NCBI GenBank assembly: GCA_943736015.1
Contig: OX031072.1
Location: 14,721,501-14,785,500 of the forward strand
Reading direction: 5' to 3'
DNA from: Tridacna crocea
Taxonomy: Eukaryota > Mollusca > Bivalvia > Cardiida > Cardiidae
Length of the DNA stretch: 64,000 bases
Shown here: piece after piece, positions 33,249 through 43,175 of the stretch
Layout of the letters: the number at the start of each line of letters is the position of its first letter
How positions within the stretch are numbered: the first letter of the stretch is position 1
Position numbers and translations under genes: made by a program
The notes under the pieces: generated by a model
Told to the model about the DNA's origin: nothing
The model's input: only the letters and a program-made list of their open reading frames with translations
Database searches by the model: none

Positions 33249-33269
33249 GGTCTCCTGTTTGCCCGTATG

Positions 33270-33502
33270 TTAGTCCATTACCACAGAATCCCTACTTTTG
33301 ACACCCATGACAAAGAAGCCTTTAGAAAACATTGTGGGAAAAGGAGAAAATGCTGGTAACCAGCATTTCCTCCTTTTCCCACAATGTTTTCTATATACCC
33401 TCCACTAATCAAATTTCAAATTTTCAGTCACTTTAATTTTGTCGTCTACAAATGCTTTCAATTTGGACCAGTCTAAAATTTTCTCGTGTGGTAAAGAATT
33501 AA
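33270..33502 (+). repeat. TPM type A, complete
   Basis: TTAG at left, TTAA at right; begins 12 bp after the Mutator-like MITE's target duplication. Confidence 0.9.
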
Positions 33503-33519
33503 AGTGTCCAGCTGTAACA

Positions 33520-34045
33520 GTTTCACTGGGTTCCCTGACTTTTATAACTACCTCTGATAAAGTACCACTCCTGTAGGGTATTTTAATCATGAAAGCGTTA
33601 TAAACTGCAGCTGTTGGTTTTTTTTTTGACTTATGTAGTACCAAACAAGGATATAGATCAGAGAGTTCAAAATTTGAACTTAGTTCTTAGATTTATACTG
33701 TCTTTATGGTGTTACAGTTTGGCTAAATTTGACCTTGAATTTATATTATGATGATATTGATGGGTTTCAGTGGGCTCCCTGACTTTTATAACCACCTCTA
33801 ATTTAAGTACCACTTCTGTAAGGTATTTTTTTTTCATGAAGATGTTACAAACTACAGCTGTTGTTTAATTTTTTATTTCGAGAGTTGTAAACAGAACTTA
33901 CCTTGGTGTGGATGCAGATCAGAGAGTACAAAATTTGAAGTTTGTTTTTAGATTCACTCTTGTCTACTTTCATGGTACATTTTGGAAAAATTCGACCTTG
34001 AATTTTTATCATGATGATATTGATTAATAAACTACAGCTGTTACT
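33520..34045 (+). repeat. Diverged tandem duplication, about 250 bp unit
   Basis: CCCTGACTTTTATAAC and GACCTTGAATTTATATTATG occur near 33530/33732 and again near 33778/33993; a third start (AAACTACAGCTGTTAC) precedes the TPM at 34048. Confidence 0.75.
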
Positions 34046-34047
34046 TT

Positions 34048-34308
34048 TTAACCCATTACCACACAGTTCCTACTTTCTGAGGAAGAAGCCTTCTGAAAAC
34101 ATTGTGGGAAAAGGAGAAAATGCTGGTAATCAGCATTTTCTCCTTTTTCCACAAAGTTTTCAAAAACTTTGTTTATGAAAGGGTAGGAATGATCATAGAA
34201 AATGGATAAAACGCTGGTCTCCAGCATTTTCTCCTTTTACCACAATGATTTCAGCTGGCTCCAACTTCAAGGGCTTGAGAACAGAGAGATTGTTTGGTAA
34301 CAGGTTAA
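34048..34308 (+). repeat. Composite TPM with two hairpin cores
   Basis: One L end, a core near 34100-34150, a second core near 34185-34250 (ACGCTGGTCTCCAGC), and an L-type right end GATTGTTTGGTAACAGGTTAA. Confidence 0.8.
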
Positions 34309-34384
34309 TTGAAGTTTGGGTTGGCCTGAACTTACCTGTACAGGTTCAGTTATTAGTTCATAAAGTTGAGCTGTTACAGCTGTG

Positions 34385-34524
34385 CCAGACTTTTCCAACA
34401 AAATCCTGAGTTTTAGTAACCCTATAGTAGATTGTCGCCAGCATTTTGTCATTTTCCCACAATGTTTTCAGAAGTCTACACTATCATGATAGTTAGAAAT
34501 TGGGATTGTGTGGTAAGGGGTTAA
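34385..34524. repeat. TPM, left core arm deleted, two L ends
   Basis: AGACTTTTCCAACAAAATCC on the left; right arm and GATTGTGTGGTAAGGGGTTAA on the right. Confidence 0.65.
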
Positions 34525-34749
34525 CTCTTTACCGCACGAGAAAATTTTAGACTGGTCCAAATTGAAAGCATTTGCAGATGACAAAATAAAGGTGACTAAA
34601 AAATAGAAATTTGTTCTGGGAAGGGTAGAAAACACTGTGGAAAAAGGAGAAAATGCTGGTTTCCAGCATTTTCTCCTTTTCCCATAGTGTTTTCAAAAGG
34701 CTTCTTTCTCAGGGGCTTCAAAAGTAGGGATTGTGTGGTAATGGGTTAA
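34521..34749 (-). repeat. TPM type A, complete
   Basis: Shares TTAA on both sides with neighbours; apex GCTGGTTTCCAGC. Confidence 0.92.
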
Positions 34750-34964
34750 CTCTTTACCGCACAATCCCGACTTTTAACGACCCTGAGGAAGAAAAAGGCT
34801 TTGGAATACATTGCGGGAAAAGTTACCAGCATTTTCTCCTTTTCCCACAATGTTTTCTATCCTTCCCAAATTGAATTTCAATTTTTGATACACATTTATT
34901 TTGTCGTCTGCAAAATGCTTTCAATTTGGGCCAGTCTAAAATTTTGTTGCTGGTAAAGAGTAAA
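34746..34964 (+). repeat. TPM, left inner arm shortened
   Basis: GCGGGAAAAG joins TTACCAGCATTTTCTCC; right border TAAA. Confidence 0.88.
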
Positions 34965-35188
34965 CTTGTTACCAAACAATCACAGGTTTTCACAACCCAG
35001 AGGTAGAAGCTTTATGAAAACATTGGAGGAAAAGGAGAAAATGCTGATAACCAGCAATTTCTCCTTTTCCCACAATGTTTTCTACTTTCTAAGTTAAAGT
35101 TTCAATTTTTGATTTACATTTATTTTGTCGTCTGCAAAGGCTTTCAATTTGGACCAGTCTAAAATTTTGTCGTTTGGTAAGGAGTTAA
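34961..35188 (+). repeat. TPM type A, complete
   Basis: Fourth member of the abutting run; TTAA right. Confidence 0.9.
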
Positions 35189-35581
35189 GCAGCTGCAAGG
35201 AGTCTGAAGTTTGATCTTTTGTCCAAAAGTTTTTTCAGTTGATTGGTTACTCTGTGATAGAAAAAAGTTATACAATGGCAGTGGCACTATAATGTCTTCC
35301 GATTTTGGTCTGGATTGAGGATCAATTTTGTTTCACAAGGACAGAGTTCTGCTCCAAGGGCAGAGGGGTAAATCATTGTAATGATGTTGGCATTTGATTG
35401 GTCAGAAAATAGGTTTGTGGAATTACCCCATAAAATGGGCATAAAGACTGTTTTTTGTGGTAGAAAGAATAAATCTGGATATAGATTCTTTGGATAATGG
35501 TGGCTGGAGTTGCCCGTGAAACTGGGAGGTCAAATCTAGCCCATCTCTATGCCAGATGACAAAAAACAACCTTTGAGTTGC

Positions 35582-35810
35582 TTAGCCCTTTCCCAAACGA
35601 CAAACTTTTGGACTAGACCAAATTGAAAGTATTTGCAGATAACAATTCAACTCTTACTGAAAAGATGCTTTCTGTCTATGATAGGGTAGAAAACATTGTG
35701 GGAAAAGGAGAAAATGCTGGTAACCAGCATTTTCTCCTTTTCCCACAATGTTTTCAAAAGACTACTATTCCAGACCCGTAAAAACCAGGGATTGTTTGGG
35801 AAAGGGTTAA
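35582..35810 (-). repeat. TPM, CCCTTTCCC-end variant, complete
   Basis: TTAGCCCTTTCCCAAACGAC to GTTTGGGAAAGGGTTAA; perfect core. Confidence 0.92.
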
Positions 35811-35835
35811 TGTGACTCAAGGCACTTTTGGTGCC

Positions 35836-35898
35836 TGCGTAGATCAAGATCGGACTGCTCTGACAGTTGAGTCTGACCTTGAATCTATATTGTTTGAT
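35836..35898. repeat. SHP hairpin
   Basis: GTAGATCAAGATCGGACTGC and GAGTCTGACCTTGAATCTAT. Confidence 0.6.
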
Positions 35899-35913
35899 AA
35901 TTTTTACCCCCAA

Positions 35914-36141
35914 TTAACCCATTACCAAACAATCCCTACTTTTGACACCCCTTAGAAAGAAGCCTTTTGAAAACACTGTAGGAAAAGGAGAAAATGCTGG
36001 TAACCAGCATTTTCTCCTTTTCCCACAGTGTTTTCTACCCTTCCCAGAACAAATTTCAATTTTTCAGTCACCTTTATTTTGTCGTCTGCAAATGCTTCAA
36101 TTTGAACCAGTCTAAAATATTGTCGTGTGGTAATGAGTTAA
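35914..36141 (+). repeat. TPM type A, complete
   Basis: First of a head-to-tail pair; R terminus TCGTGTGGTAATGAGTTAA. Confidence 0.93.
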
Positions 36142-36366
36142 CCCATTACCACACAATCCCTACTTTTGACGCCTCTGAGAAAGAAGCCTTTTGAAAACAC
36201 TGGGGGAAAAGGAGAAAATGCTGGTAACCAGCTTTTTCTCCTTTTCCCACAGTGTTTTCATCCCTTCCCAGAACAAATTTCTATTTTTTAGTCACCTTTA
36301 TTTTGTCGTCTGCAAATGCTTTCAACTTGGACCAGTCCAAAATTTTCTCTTGTGGTAATGAGTTAA
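36138..36366 (+). repeat. TPM type A, complete
   Basis: Second of the pair, sharing TTAA 36138-36141. Confidence 0.93.
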
Positions 36367-36394
36367 TTACACTGAAATAGCAATATTTGGGTTA

Positions 36395-36570
36395 TTAACT
36401 CTTTACCACACAATCTGGACTTTTAACGACCCTTAGAAAGAAAGCTTTTGAAAACATTTTTGGAAAAGGAGAAAATGCTGGTTTCCAGCATTTCGTTTCT
36501 CCTTTTCCCACAATGTTTTCTAAAGCCTTCTTAGGGTCATCAAAAGTCGTCATGTTTGGTAAAGGGTTAA
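36395..36570. repeat. TPM with two L ends
   Basis: TTAACTCTTTACCACACAAT at left and AGGGTCATCAAAAGTCGTCA...TTAA at right; about 176 bp, like the copy at 17957. Extra CGTTT in the right arm. Confidence 0.85.
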
Positions 36571-36779
36571 CTCTTTACCAAATTACAAAATTCTAGACTG
36601 GTCCATTAATTGAAAACTTGCAGATGAAAAAATAAATGTAGCTCAAAAATTGGAAATTGTTTCCAGCAGGGTAGAAAGCATGGTGGGAAATAGAAAAGAT
36701 CCATTTTTTCCTATTCCCAGAATGTTTTCAAAAGGCTTTCAGGGTCGTAAAAACCAGAGATTGTTTGGTAAAGGCTTAA
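36567..36779 (-). repeat. TPM, diverged
   Basis: R end intact; core arms shortened to GGGAAATAGAAAAGATCC and TTTTTTCCTATTCCC. Confidence 0.78.
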
Positions 36780-36817
36780 AAACCAGCTGACTTAAAAGGT
36801 TAAAGGTACAAGGATCC

Positions 36818-37020
36818 TTAACTCTTTACCTAACAAAAAAAATTTGGACTAGTCCAAATTGAAAGCATTTGCAGACGACAAAATAAAGATGTGAATCAAA
36901 AATTGAAATTTGATTTGGAGAGGTTTTAAATAAAAATGTGGGAAAAGGAGGGAATGCTGGTTACCAGCAGTTTCTCCTTTTCCCACAATGTTTTCTAGAC
37001 TTATTTCTCTGGGTCGTTGA
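36818..37020 (-). repeat. TPM type A, L terminus cut
   Basis: TTAA left; the L end stops at CTGGGTCGTTGA where the next copy begins. Confidence 0.85.
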
Positions 37021-37246
37021 CCCTTTCCCAAACGACAAAGTTTTGGTCTCTTCCAAATCGAAAGAGTTTGCAGATGACAATTTTAGATTTTGAGAAAATG
37101 GCAGAAAGTTCTCAAAAAGGGTGGAAAACACTGTGGGAAAAGTAGAAATTGCTCGTTACGGGCAGTGTCCCCTTTTCCCACAGTGTTTTCAAAAGAATTT
37201 TACTGCAGACACGTAAAAAACCAGGGCTTGTTTGGGAAAGGGTTAA
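37017..37246 (-). repeat. TPM type C, complete
   Basis: TTGACCCTTTCCCAAACGAC, GAGAAAATGGCAGAAAGTTC, core with ATTGCTCGTTACGGGCAGTG. Confidence 0.9.
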
Positions 37247-37274
37247 AAGTGGGGATTGTGTGGTAAAGAGTTAA
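37243..37274 (-). repeat. TPM L-end tip
   Basis: AAGTGGGGATTGTGTGGTAA then AGAGTTAA. Confidence 0.75.
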
Positions 37275-37289
37275 ATATTCATAAAAGAT

Positions 37290-37437
37290 TCTGGTAACCA
37301 AAAAGTACTGGTAAATTTACTGGTAACCAGCTCTATCTCCTTTTCCTACAATATTTTTCTATCCCATCGCAGACAAGTTTCGTCATTTGAGCAATGATTT
37401 CAGTCTAGTCTATAATTTTATTGTTTAGCATGAGTCA
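37290..37437 (+). repeat. TPM, decayed right half
   Basis: ACTGGTAACCAGCTCTATCT, CTACAATATTTTTCTATCCC, ATTTTATTGTTTAGCATGAG. Confidence 0.55.
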
Positions 37438-37439
37438 AA

Positions 37440-37580
37440 TACTGATAACCTCTCCTCTCCAACAGTGTTTTCAACTTCTACACAGACATCATTTTGACCT
37501 GCATTTCATTTGTGTCGGCATCGGCAAATGCTGTGAATATGGGCCAAGTCTGCAGTTGTTATCTGGCAAAGAGATAGCAC
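37440..37580 (+). repeat. TPM, decayed right half
   Basis: CTCTCCAACAGTGTTTTC and GCAAATGCTGTGAATATGGG, then TTATCTGGCAAAGAGAT. Confidence 0.55.
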
Positions 37581-37809
37581 CCTGCCACACCGATGATCCC
37601 GACTTTACCAACGCTGAGACATAAAGCTTTCGAAAATATTTTGAGGAAAAAAAAAACAATGCTTGTAACCAGCATTTTCTCCTTTCCCTGTAATGGTTTT
37701 TAACATTCATAAAACAAACTTTGATTTTTGAGACATTTTATTTTGTTGTCTGTCAGTAATGCTTTCAATTTGGACATGTCTAAACACAAGTTGTTTGGTT
37801 AAGAGTTAA
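37576..37809 (+). repeat. TPM type A, diverged
   Basis: CACACCGATGATCCCGACTT to GTTGTTTGGTTAAGAGTTAA. Confidence 0.75.
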
Positions 37810-37930
37810 AAGTACATTTTGAATGTCACCAGGATAACTGTTATTTTGTACTTTTGAATCCTCAACCTCAATGATGGTGTTACATTTCTGGTGTTACATC
37901 TCTACTGTTACATCTGGATGTTACATCTCT

Positions 37931-37959
37931 GACAGAGAAAGCTTTTGACAACATCGTGG
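37931..37959 (+). repeat. TPM left-arm scrap cut by the next copy
   Basis: GACAGAGAAAGCTTTTGACA then ACATCGTGG, ending where a complete TPM begins. Confidence 0.6.
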
Positions 37960-38188
37960 TTAACTCTTTACCACATGAGAAAATTTTAGACTGGTCCAAA
38001 TTGAAAGCATTTGCAGACGACAAAATAAAGATGGCTGAAATATTGAAATTGGGTCTGGGAAGGGTAGAAAACACTGGGGGAAAAGGAGAAAATGCTGGTT
38101 ACCAGCATTTTCTCCTTTTCTCACAGTGTTTTCAAAAGGCTTCTTTCTCAGGGGCGTTAAAAGTCGGGATTGGGTGTTAAAGAGTTAA
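37960..38188 (-). repeat. TPM type A, complete
   Basis: TTAA at both ends; core CACTGGGGG with CTCACAGTG. Confidence 0.92.
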
Positions 38189-38407
38189 AGTAAACCCTTT
38201 TTACACAACAGAAATTTAGACTGGTCCAAATTGAAAGCATTTGCATACAACAAAAATAAATGTGACTGAAAAATTGAAATTTGCCTTGGGAAGGGTAGAA
38301 AACATTGTGGGAAAAGGAGAAAATGCTGCTTACCAGTCTTTTAGTCACATCAATTTTGTTCTCTGCAAAATTTAATGCTTCCTATTTGAACTTGTCTAAA
38401 GAGTTAA
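38188..38407. repeat. TPM with two R ends
   Basis: R type on the left (TTTAGACTGGTCCAAATTG) and on the right (AGTCACATCAATTTTGTTCTC), joined through a truncated core CTGCTTACCAG. Confidence 0.75.
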
Positions 38408-38640
38408 CTCTTTACCACTAAATCAAGACTTTTAACGACCCTGAGAAAGAAGCCTTTTGAAAACATTGTGGGAAATGGAGAAAATGCTGAAAATGCTGGT
38501 AACCTGCATTTTCTCCTTTTCCCACAATGTTTACTACCCTTCCCAAACCAAGTTTCAATTTTCCAGTTACCTTTATGTTGTGGCTACTAATGCTTTCAAT
38601 TTGGACTGCTCTAAAATTTTCTAGTTTGGTAATGAGTCAA
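38404..38640 (+). repeat. TPM type A, complete
   Basis: The inner left arm has a duplicated AAAATGCTG; right border TCAA. Confidence 0.88.
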
Positions 38641-38681
38641 AGCAAGGTTCAGCAATCCAAGGAACATTCACTTTGTTGTCT

Positions 38682-38905
38682 GAACCCTTTACCCTATAAG
38701 GCATTTCTGTAGTATCTCTAACTGACCCTTAATAAAAGGAAGGATGAAACCATTTCTTTTGTGTATATGACACCTTTTGGTAGTGTAGAAAACATTGTGG
38801 CAAAAGGTGAAATTGCTCGTGACGAGCAATTTCACCTTTTGCCACAATGTTTTCCAAAGGCTCCTACAAGCAGTGTGTAGAAATGAGTATGGAGTAAAGG
38901 GTTAA
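38682..38905 (+). repeat. TPM type B, complete
   Basis: Left border TGAA; core apex TGCTCGTGACGAGCA; right GAGTATGGAGTAAAGGGTTAA. Confidence 0.9.
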
Positions 38906-39119
38906 GTTTTATCAAGTTGAAAACTTTTTTTCAACTTGTATAATCTAGAACTTTGTCAATTATTGGAAAAAGGTTAAAGGCCAAATTGAAACAAAACCCA
39001 AATAGGCATCAGAGAGGGTGGAAAAATGGCTGCATTTGTCATTGAGGATCTCAATAAGTGCCATTGAAGGATTACGAAAGTCTTTTTTTGTGGCGTTTCC
39101 TGTTCATCAAACTGGTGAA

Positions 39120-39348
39120 TTAACCCATTACCACACAATCCCTACTTTTGACGACCCTGAGAAAGAGGCCTTTAGAAAACATTGTGAGAAAAAGAGAAAA
39201 TGCTGGTAAAAAGCATTTCCTCCTTTTCCAACCATGTTTTCTACCCTTCAGAAAATAAATTTCAAATTTTCAGTCACTTTTATTTTGTTGTCTGCAAATG
39301 CTTTGGATTTGGACAAGCCTAAAATATTGTCGTTTGGTAGTGAGTTAA
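39120..39348 (+). repeat. TPM type A, complete
   Basis: TTAA at both ends; loop GCTGGTAAAAAGC. Confidence 0.92.
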
Positions 39349-39434
39349 GTGCAAGTACCTGTCAAGAAAGTTAGGAATTTTCATTCAATCTTGTCACCTT
39401 TTATAAAAAAAATCATGTTTTAAGGGTCCTCCAA

Positions 39435-39530
39435 AAACCTCATGTTTTTAGGGGCCATGAGGAAAAAGCTTTTAAAAGCACTTGAGGAATAAGAAAAAAA
39501 TGCTTGAAACCAGCATTATCTCCATCAGGG
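39435..39530 (+). repeat. TPM, decayed left half
   Basis: TGTTTTTAGGGGCCATGAGG, AGCACTTGAGGAATAAG, TTGAAACCAGCATTATCTCC. Confidence 0.5.
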
Positions 39531-39776
39531 TTTTCCATGACACAAATCCTGCGTCATTAACACAATTTCAGTTCAAATGACCCCCATAATAAATGACCGT
39601 GCATCATCGGTGACGCACATTTCCAAAATCTAAATCATGTACCAAATTGAATAAAGCGTCATAAATCCAAGTCTGTTTTTGCCTCAGTATCTGACGAAGA
39701 AGGCTCTATTTTTTACTAGAAGGTATATTTTAGATGAAAGTGGTTTTCCAGTAATTTATTTATAGAAAAAGACTGG

Positions 39777-40099
39777 TTAACGCATTATTGCCATAAAGTA
39801 TAGTGGACATCTATGGTAAATATGGGCCCAGACAAAGTCTTGGTTGGGTTCTCTGTATTTTAGAGCATTTTTTATACAACTTCCGGTATATAAAAGTACA
39901 CATTGCCAGTCTATGCAATTCTTTACAAAACTCTTTGGGAAAAGGAGAAATTGCTCGCAATGAGCAATTTCTCCTTTTCCCACAGTGTTTTCTAGCCTAT
40001 CCGAAAACTTTCTGCCATTTTCATCAAATTCAAAATTGTCATCTGCAAACACTTTGAGTTTGGGACAGTATAAAATTTGTCATTATGGGAAAGGGATAA
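39777..40099 (+). repeat. TPM type C with enlarged left side, ending 34 bp before exon 3
   Basis: TTAACGCATTATTGCCATAA at left, about 150 bp of unmatched DNA, then core GAGAAATTGCTCGCAATGAG and C-type R end to GGGAAAGGGATAAA. Confidence 0.75.
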
Positions 40100-40132
40100 A
40101 GTCTATTTAATGTCTGATTTTCTTTTTTCCAG

Positions 40133-40338
40133 GTATGAACCCAATTATGCTCCTAATGTCTCGTTAGCCCCAGTGCAAAAGTGCAAAGGTGAAGATGATG
40201 ATGAGGAGGAAGAGGAGAGCCCAACAGAGAAAAAGCCCGCGCCCGTCACTCCAGAGGCTGGGTCATCCAAGTCGTACAAAGAGTGGGAGCTTTCTGAAAG
40301 TGATGATTCATCTTTAGAACGGTCATCACCACCTCAAG
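40133..40338 (+). CDS. Internal exon 3 of the same gene (acidic, Ser-rich segment)
   Basis: A 206 bp exon. The acceptor is TTTTTTCCAG and the donor is CAAG|GTATTA. It encodes an acidic run (GEDDDEEEEESPTEKK), a Pro/Ser linker and KSYKEWELSESDDSSLERSS, a pattern typical of disordered, casein-kinase-like phosphorylated segments (inference). One base is left for exon 4. A type C TPM ends about 34 bp upstream of the acceptor, and a TPM R end starts at the TTAA that lies only 4 bp into the next intron, so this exon is wedged between two repeats. Reading through the donor adds repeat-encoded residues, which marks the true exon end. Confidence 0.85.
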
Positions 40339-40341
40339 GTA

Positions 40342-40420
40342 TTAACTCTTACCAAGTGACAAAAATTTTAGACTGGTCCAAATTCAAAGCAGTTGCAGAT
40401 GACAAATCAAATGTACCTGG
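40342..40420 (-). repeat. TPM R-end fragment at the exon 3 donor
   Basis: TTAACTCTTACCAAGTGACA then TTTTAGACTGGTCCAAATTC; the rest is lost. Its TTAA begins at intron position +4. Confidence 0.85.
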
Positions 40421-40567
40421 AATGATAAGAATCTTTGTCATTAGTGAAAATGTTTACTGAAAATTTTGATGTACTGTTAACTATCAAAAGGGAATCCGTA
40501 CTACATGTGCAGCTAACCACCAAAATATTTTTGATACAGTTATGCCCCCTTTTAGACTAAAAAAGTT

Positions 40568-40786
40568 TTAACCAATTACCACACAATGATAACTTGATGA
40601 CCTTGAGAAAGAAGCCTTCTGAAAACATCGTGGGAAAAGGAGAAAATGCTGGTAACCAGCATTTTCTCCTTTTCCCACTGTGCTTTCTTCCCTTTCCAAA
40701 AGAATTTTCAGCTGCTTTTATTTTGTCATCTGCAAATGCTTTCCTTTTGGACAAGCCTAAAATTTTGTCGTTTGGTAAAGAGTTAA
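40568..40786 (+). repeat. TPM type A, complete
   Basis: TTAACCAATTACCACACAAT to TCGTTTGGTAAAGAGTTAA. Confidence 0.9.
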
Positions 40787-40842
40787 TTGAAAATCAAGCA
40801 ACTGCGGCTCATCTTTGATACCTGTATGTAAGCAATACTTCT

Positions 40843-40920
40843 GTCACCTCCTCCCACAATGTTTCTGAAGCCTATTTGTCGAGGGTTGTTAAATGTGAGG
40901 ATTGTTTGGTAAAGAGTTAA
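40843..40920 (-). repeat. TPM L-end half
   Basis: CTCCCACAATGTTTCTGAAG to GATTGTTTGGTAAAGAGTTAA. Confidence 0.75.
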
Positions 40921-40924
40921 TACT

Positions 40925-41154
40925 TTAACTCTTTACCACACAGTCCCGACTTTTAACGACCCTGAGAAAGAAAGCTTTTGAAAACATTGTGGGAAAAGAA
41001 GAAAATGCTGGAAGCCAGCATTTTCTCCTTTTCCCACAATGTTTTCTACCCTTCCTAAATCAAATTTCAGTTTTTTAGTGACATTTATTTTGTTTTCTGC
41101 AAAATGCTTTTTAATTTGGACTGGTCAATTTGTTTTTGTTTGGTAAAGAGTTAA
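40925..41154 (+). repeat. TPM type A, complete
   Basis: First of a head-to-tail pair; apex GCTGGAAGCCAGC. Confidence 0.92.
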
Positions 41155-41369
41155 CACACTGCTGACTTTCCACAAACCAAAGAAAGACTCATTTTGAAAA
41201 CATTCTGGAAAAAGGAGAAAATGCTGGTAACCAGCATTTTCTCCTTTTCCCACAATGTTTTCTACCCTTCCCAAATCAAATATCAATTTTTGACTCACAC
41301 TTATTTTGTTATCTGTAAATGCTTTGAATTTGGATTTGTCCAAAATTGTGTTATGTGGTAAAGAATGAA
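41151..41369 (+). repeat. TPM type A, L end shortened
   Basis: Shares TTAA; right border decayed to ATGAAC. Confidence 0.88.
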
Positions 41370-41464
41370 CATGTTACTTTAAGGAAATAACATATGAAAA
41401 GCATTAACATAGAGGGAATAATGGCTTCCTATAGGCAATTCTTTAACCTCAGTCCTTTTCCTTA

Positions 41465-41498
41465 TTTAATTCTTCACCAAACGACAGTCTCATTCTAA
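41465..41498 (-). repeat. TPM R-end tip
   Basis: TTTAATTCTTCACCAAACGA then CAGTCTC. Confidence 0.5.
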
Positions 41499-41519
41499 GT
41501 CTGATTTATTCTAATTCTG

Positions 41520-41650
41520 ACTCTAGATTTAGAAAGCAACATAACTACTTATTGGCTATAACCATTTAGTTTAGCCAATCAGAAGTTGTGTTACTTTAAA
41601 ATTTAGAAAATTCTTGTGTATCAGGCTATTAGAATGTTGGTGAATACAAA
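41520..41650. repeat. Hairpin repeat, copy 3
   Basis: TTTAGCCAATCAGAAGTTGT and ATGTTGGTGAATACAAAGG match the right arm of the 19896 copy; the left arm has TTATTGGCTATAACC. Confidence 0.6.
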
Positions 41651-41954
41651 GGCAGATGAAGATTATTTCTGATTAGTGGACAATGTTAAAAACATGTTGA
41701 TTATTACTGAGGAGAAGGGTTACAAACAGTCTTCATTTGCACCGATTGGAAAGGATCTCAACTTCAACGAGAGAAAAATTCATCCATGTCGGAAAGGATA
41801 CAGACATGAGAGGAAAACGTGAATTCATCATGCAAAACCCCTTATGGCTATATTAATTATGCATAATGTATTCAGGTGGTCTATGGCTTTTACTCACTAT
41901 AGAGTTTTTAAGCCTGAGAGTGCCTTTTCACATTGCTTCAGATGCTTTGAAGCC

Positions 41955-42015
41955 AGTGTAGGTCAAGATCAGGCTGCACAGGATATGCAATCTGGTCTTG
42001 TGTCAACACTTTCCA
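41955..42015. repeat. SHP hairpin
   Basis: CAGTGTAGGTCAAGATCAGG and CAATCTGGTCTTGTGTCAAC. Confidence 0.6.
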
Positions 42016-42061
42016 GTATGATAGGAAACAATTTTTTTGTTCAAAATTGTCCAAAATAGTC

Positions 42062-42273
42062 TTAACTCTTTACCACACACCCCAGAGTTTTAACAAATGA
42101 AAATACTAGCAGGAACAGGAGAACATGATGGTAACAAGCATTTTTTTCTCTTCCCACAGTGTTTTCTACCATATTAGAGATAAATCCCATCATATGAGGC
42201 TTATCCAATTTGTTGTCTGCGAATTTTTTCAATTTGAGCTGTATAAAATTTTGTCTTGTTGCTAAAGGGTTAA
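42062..42273 (+). repeat. TPM, diverged
   Basis: TTAA at both ends; left arm reduced to ACAGGAGAACATGATGG. Confidence 0.8.
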
Positions 42274-42332
42274 GATACATAGTTACAATTGACAGTGTTG
42301 TGAGCTGAAAATGCAAATTTCATTGATTTGAC

Positions 42333-43095
42333 TTAAAGATGGGTATTTCTAATTTTCACATCTCACCAAATTTAAAAAATATATGTATCACTGAAATTTT
42401 TATGAAAAAAAAAAACAACAATACAAACCATCAATAATTAAGAATCATAAATTTACCCCAAAAAATTTTTGATGGTATTCCCTTAAAAAGCTACATAGCC
42501 TCTTAACCCATTACCACACAATCCCTACTTTTGACGCCCATGAGAAAGAAGCCTTTAGAAAATATTGTGGAAAAAGGAGAAAATGCGGGTAACCAGCATT
42601 TTCTCCATTTCCCACAATGTTTTCTACCCTTCACAAAACAAATTTCAAATTTTCTGTCACTTTTATTTTGTCGTCTGCAAATGCTTTCAATTTGGACCAG
42701 TCTAAAATATTGTTGTTTGGTAATGGGTTAAGGTATTTTTAGATTTCGCCCCAAAAATCAAAAAGGCATTGTGGGAATTGTAAAGTGACTGGTATGTGAA
42801 TAATGACGCTTGAATTCCATAGCATAACAAACATGTAATTATTTTCCATAATGTCTTCTTTGGACACTATGTTTGAAGTGTCGTCTGTGTATTTTCTGTA
42901 TGTAAATGAGCTAGTTGCTCATCTAAAAATAGACAGTGGTTCCTGTCGGTGTTGACCTGGGCCGTAGTAAATATCTAGTTTCTCTTGTTGTTGAATGGTT
43001 TTTGACTACTGGGGTTTTATAAATGAAAATTAAAAGGCCTTAGGAGTATAAGGATGATTTTTTGAACCCAAAATCTGAAGGGCCACCTTCAAGAA
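42333..43095 (+). mobile_element. TTAA-bounded AGGTGG element, copy 3, with nested TPM
   Basis: CTTAAAGATGGGTATTTCTA at the left and GGGCCACCTTCAAG at the right; the body matches copy 1 (CATCTCACCAAATTTAAAAA, TGACCTGGGCCGTAGTAAAT). A TPM occupies 42503-42731. Confidence 0.75.
42503..42731 (+). repeat. TPM in AGGTGG element copy 3, complete
   Basis: Host words ATAGCCTC and GGTATTTTTAG flank it; TTAA at both borders. Confidence 0.93.
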
Positions 43096-43175
43096 AGGTA
43101 TATATTTATTGAAGTCACTATATTGAATAGTGTTATGAAATGAGAACTTTTGGAAGTTTTAAAATGCTTTTTTCA

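Noticed and set aside
40342-40460. Continuation of exon 3 through the TPM R end
   Set aside because: The five-exon frame needs a one-base overhang at 40338, matched by exon 4; the extension encodes only repeat sequence.
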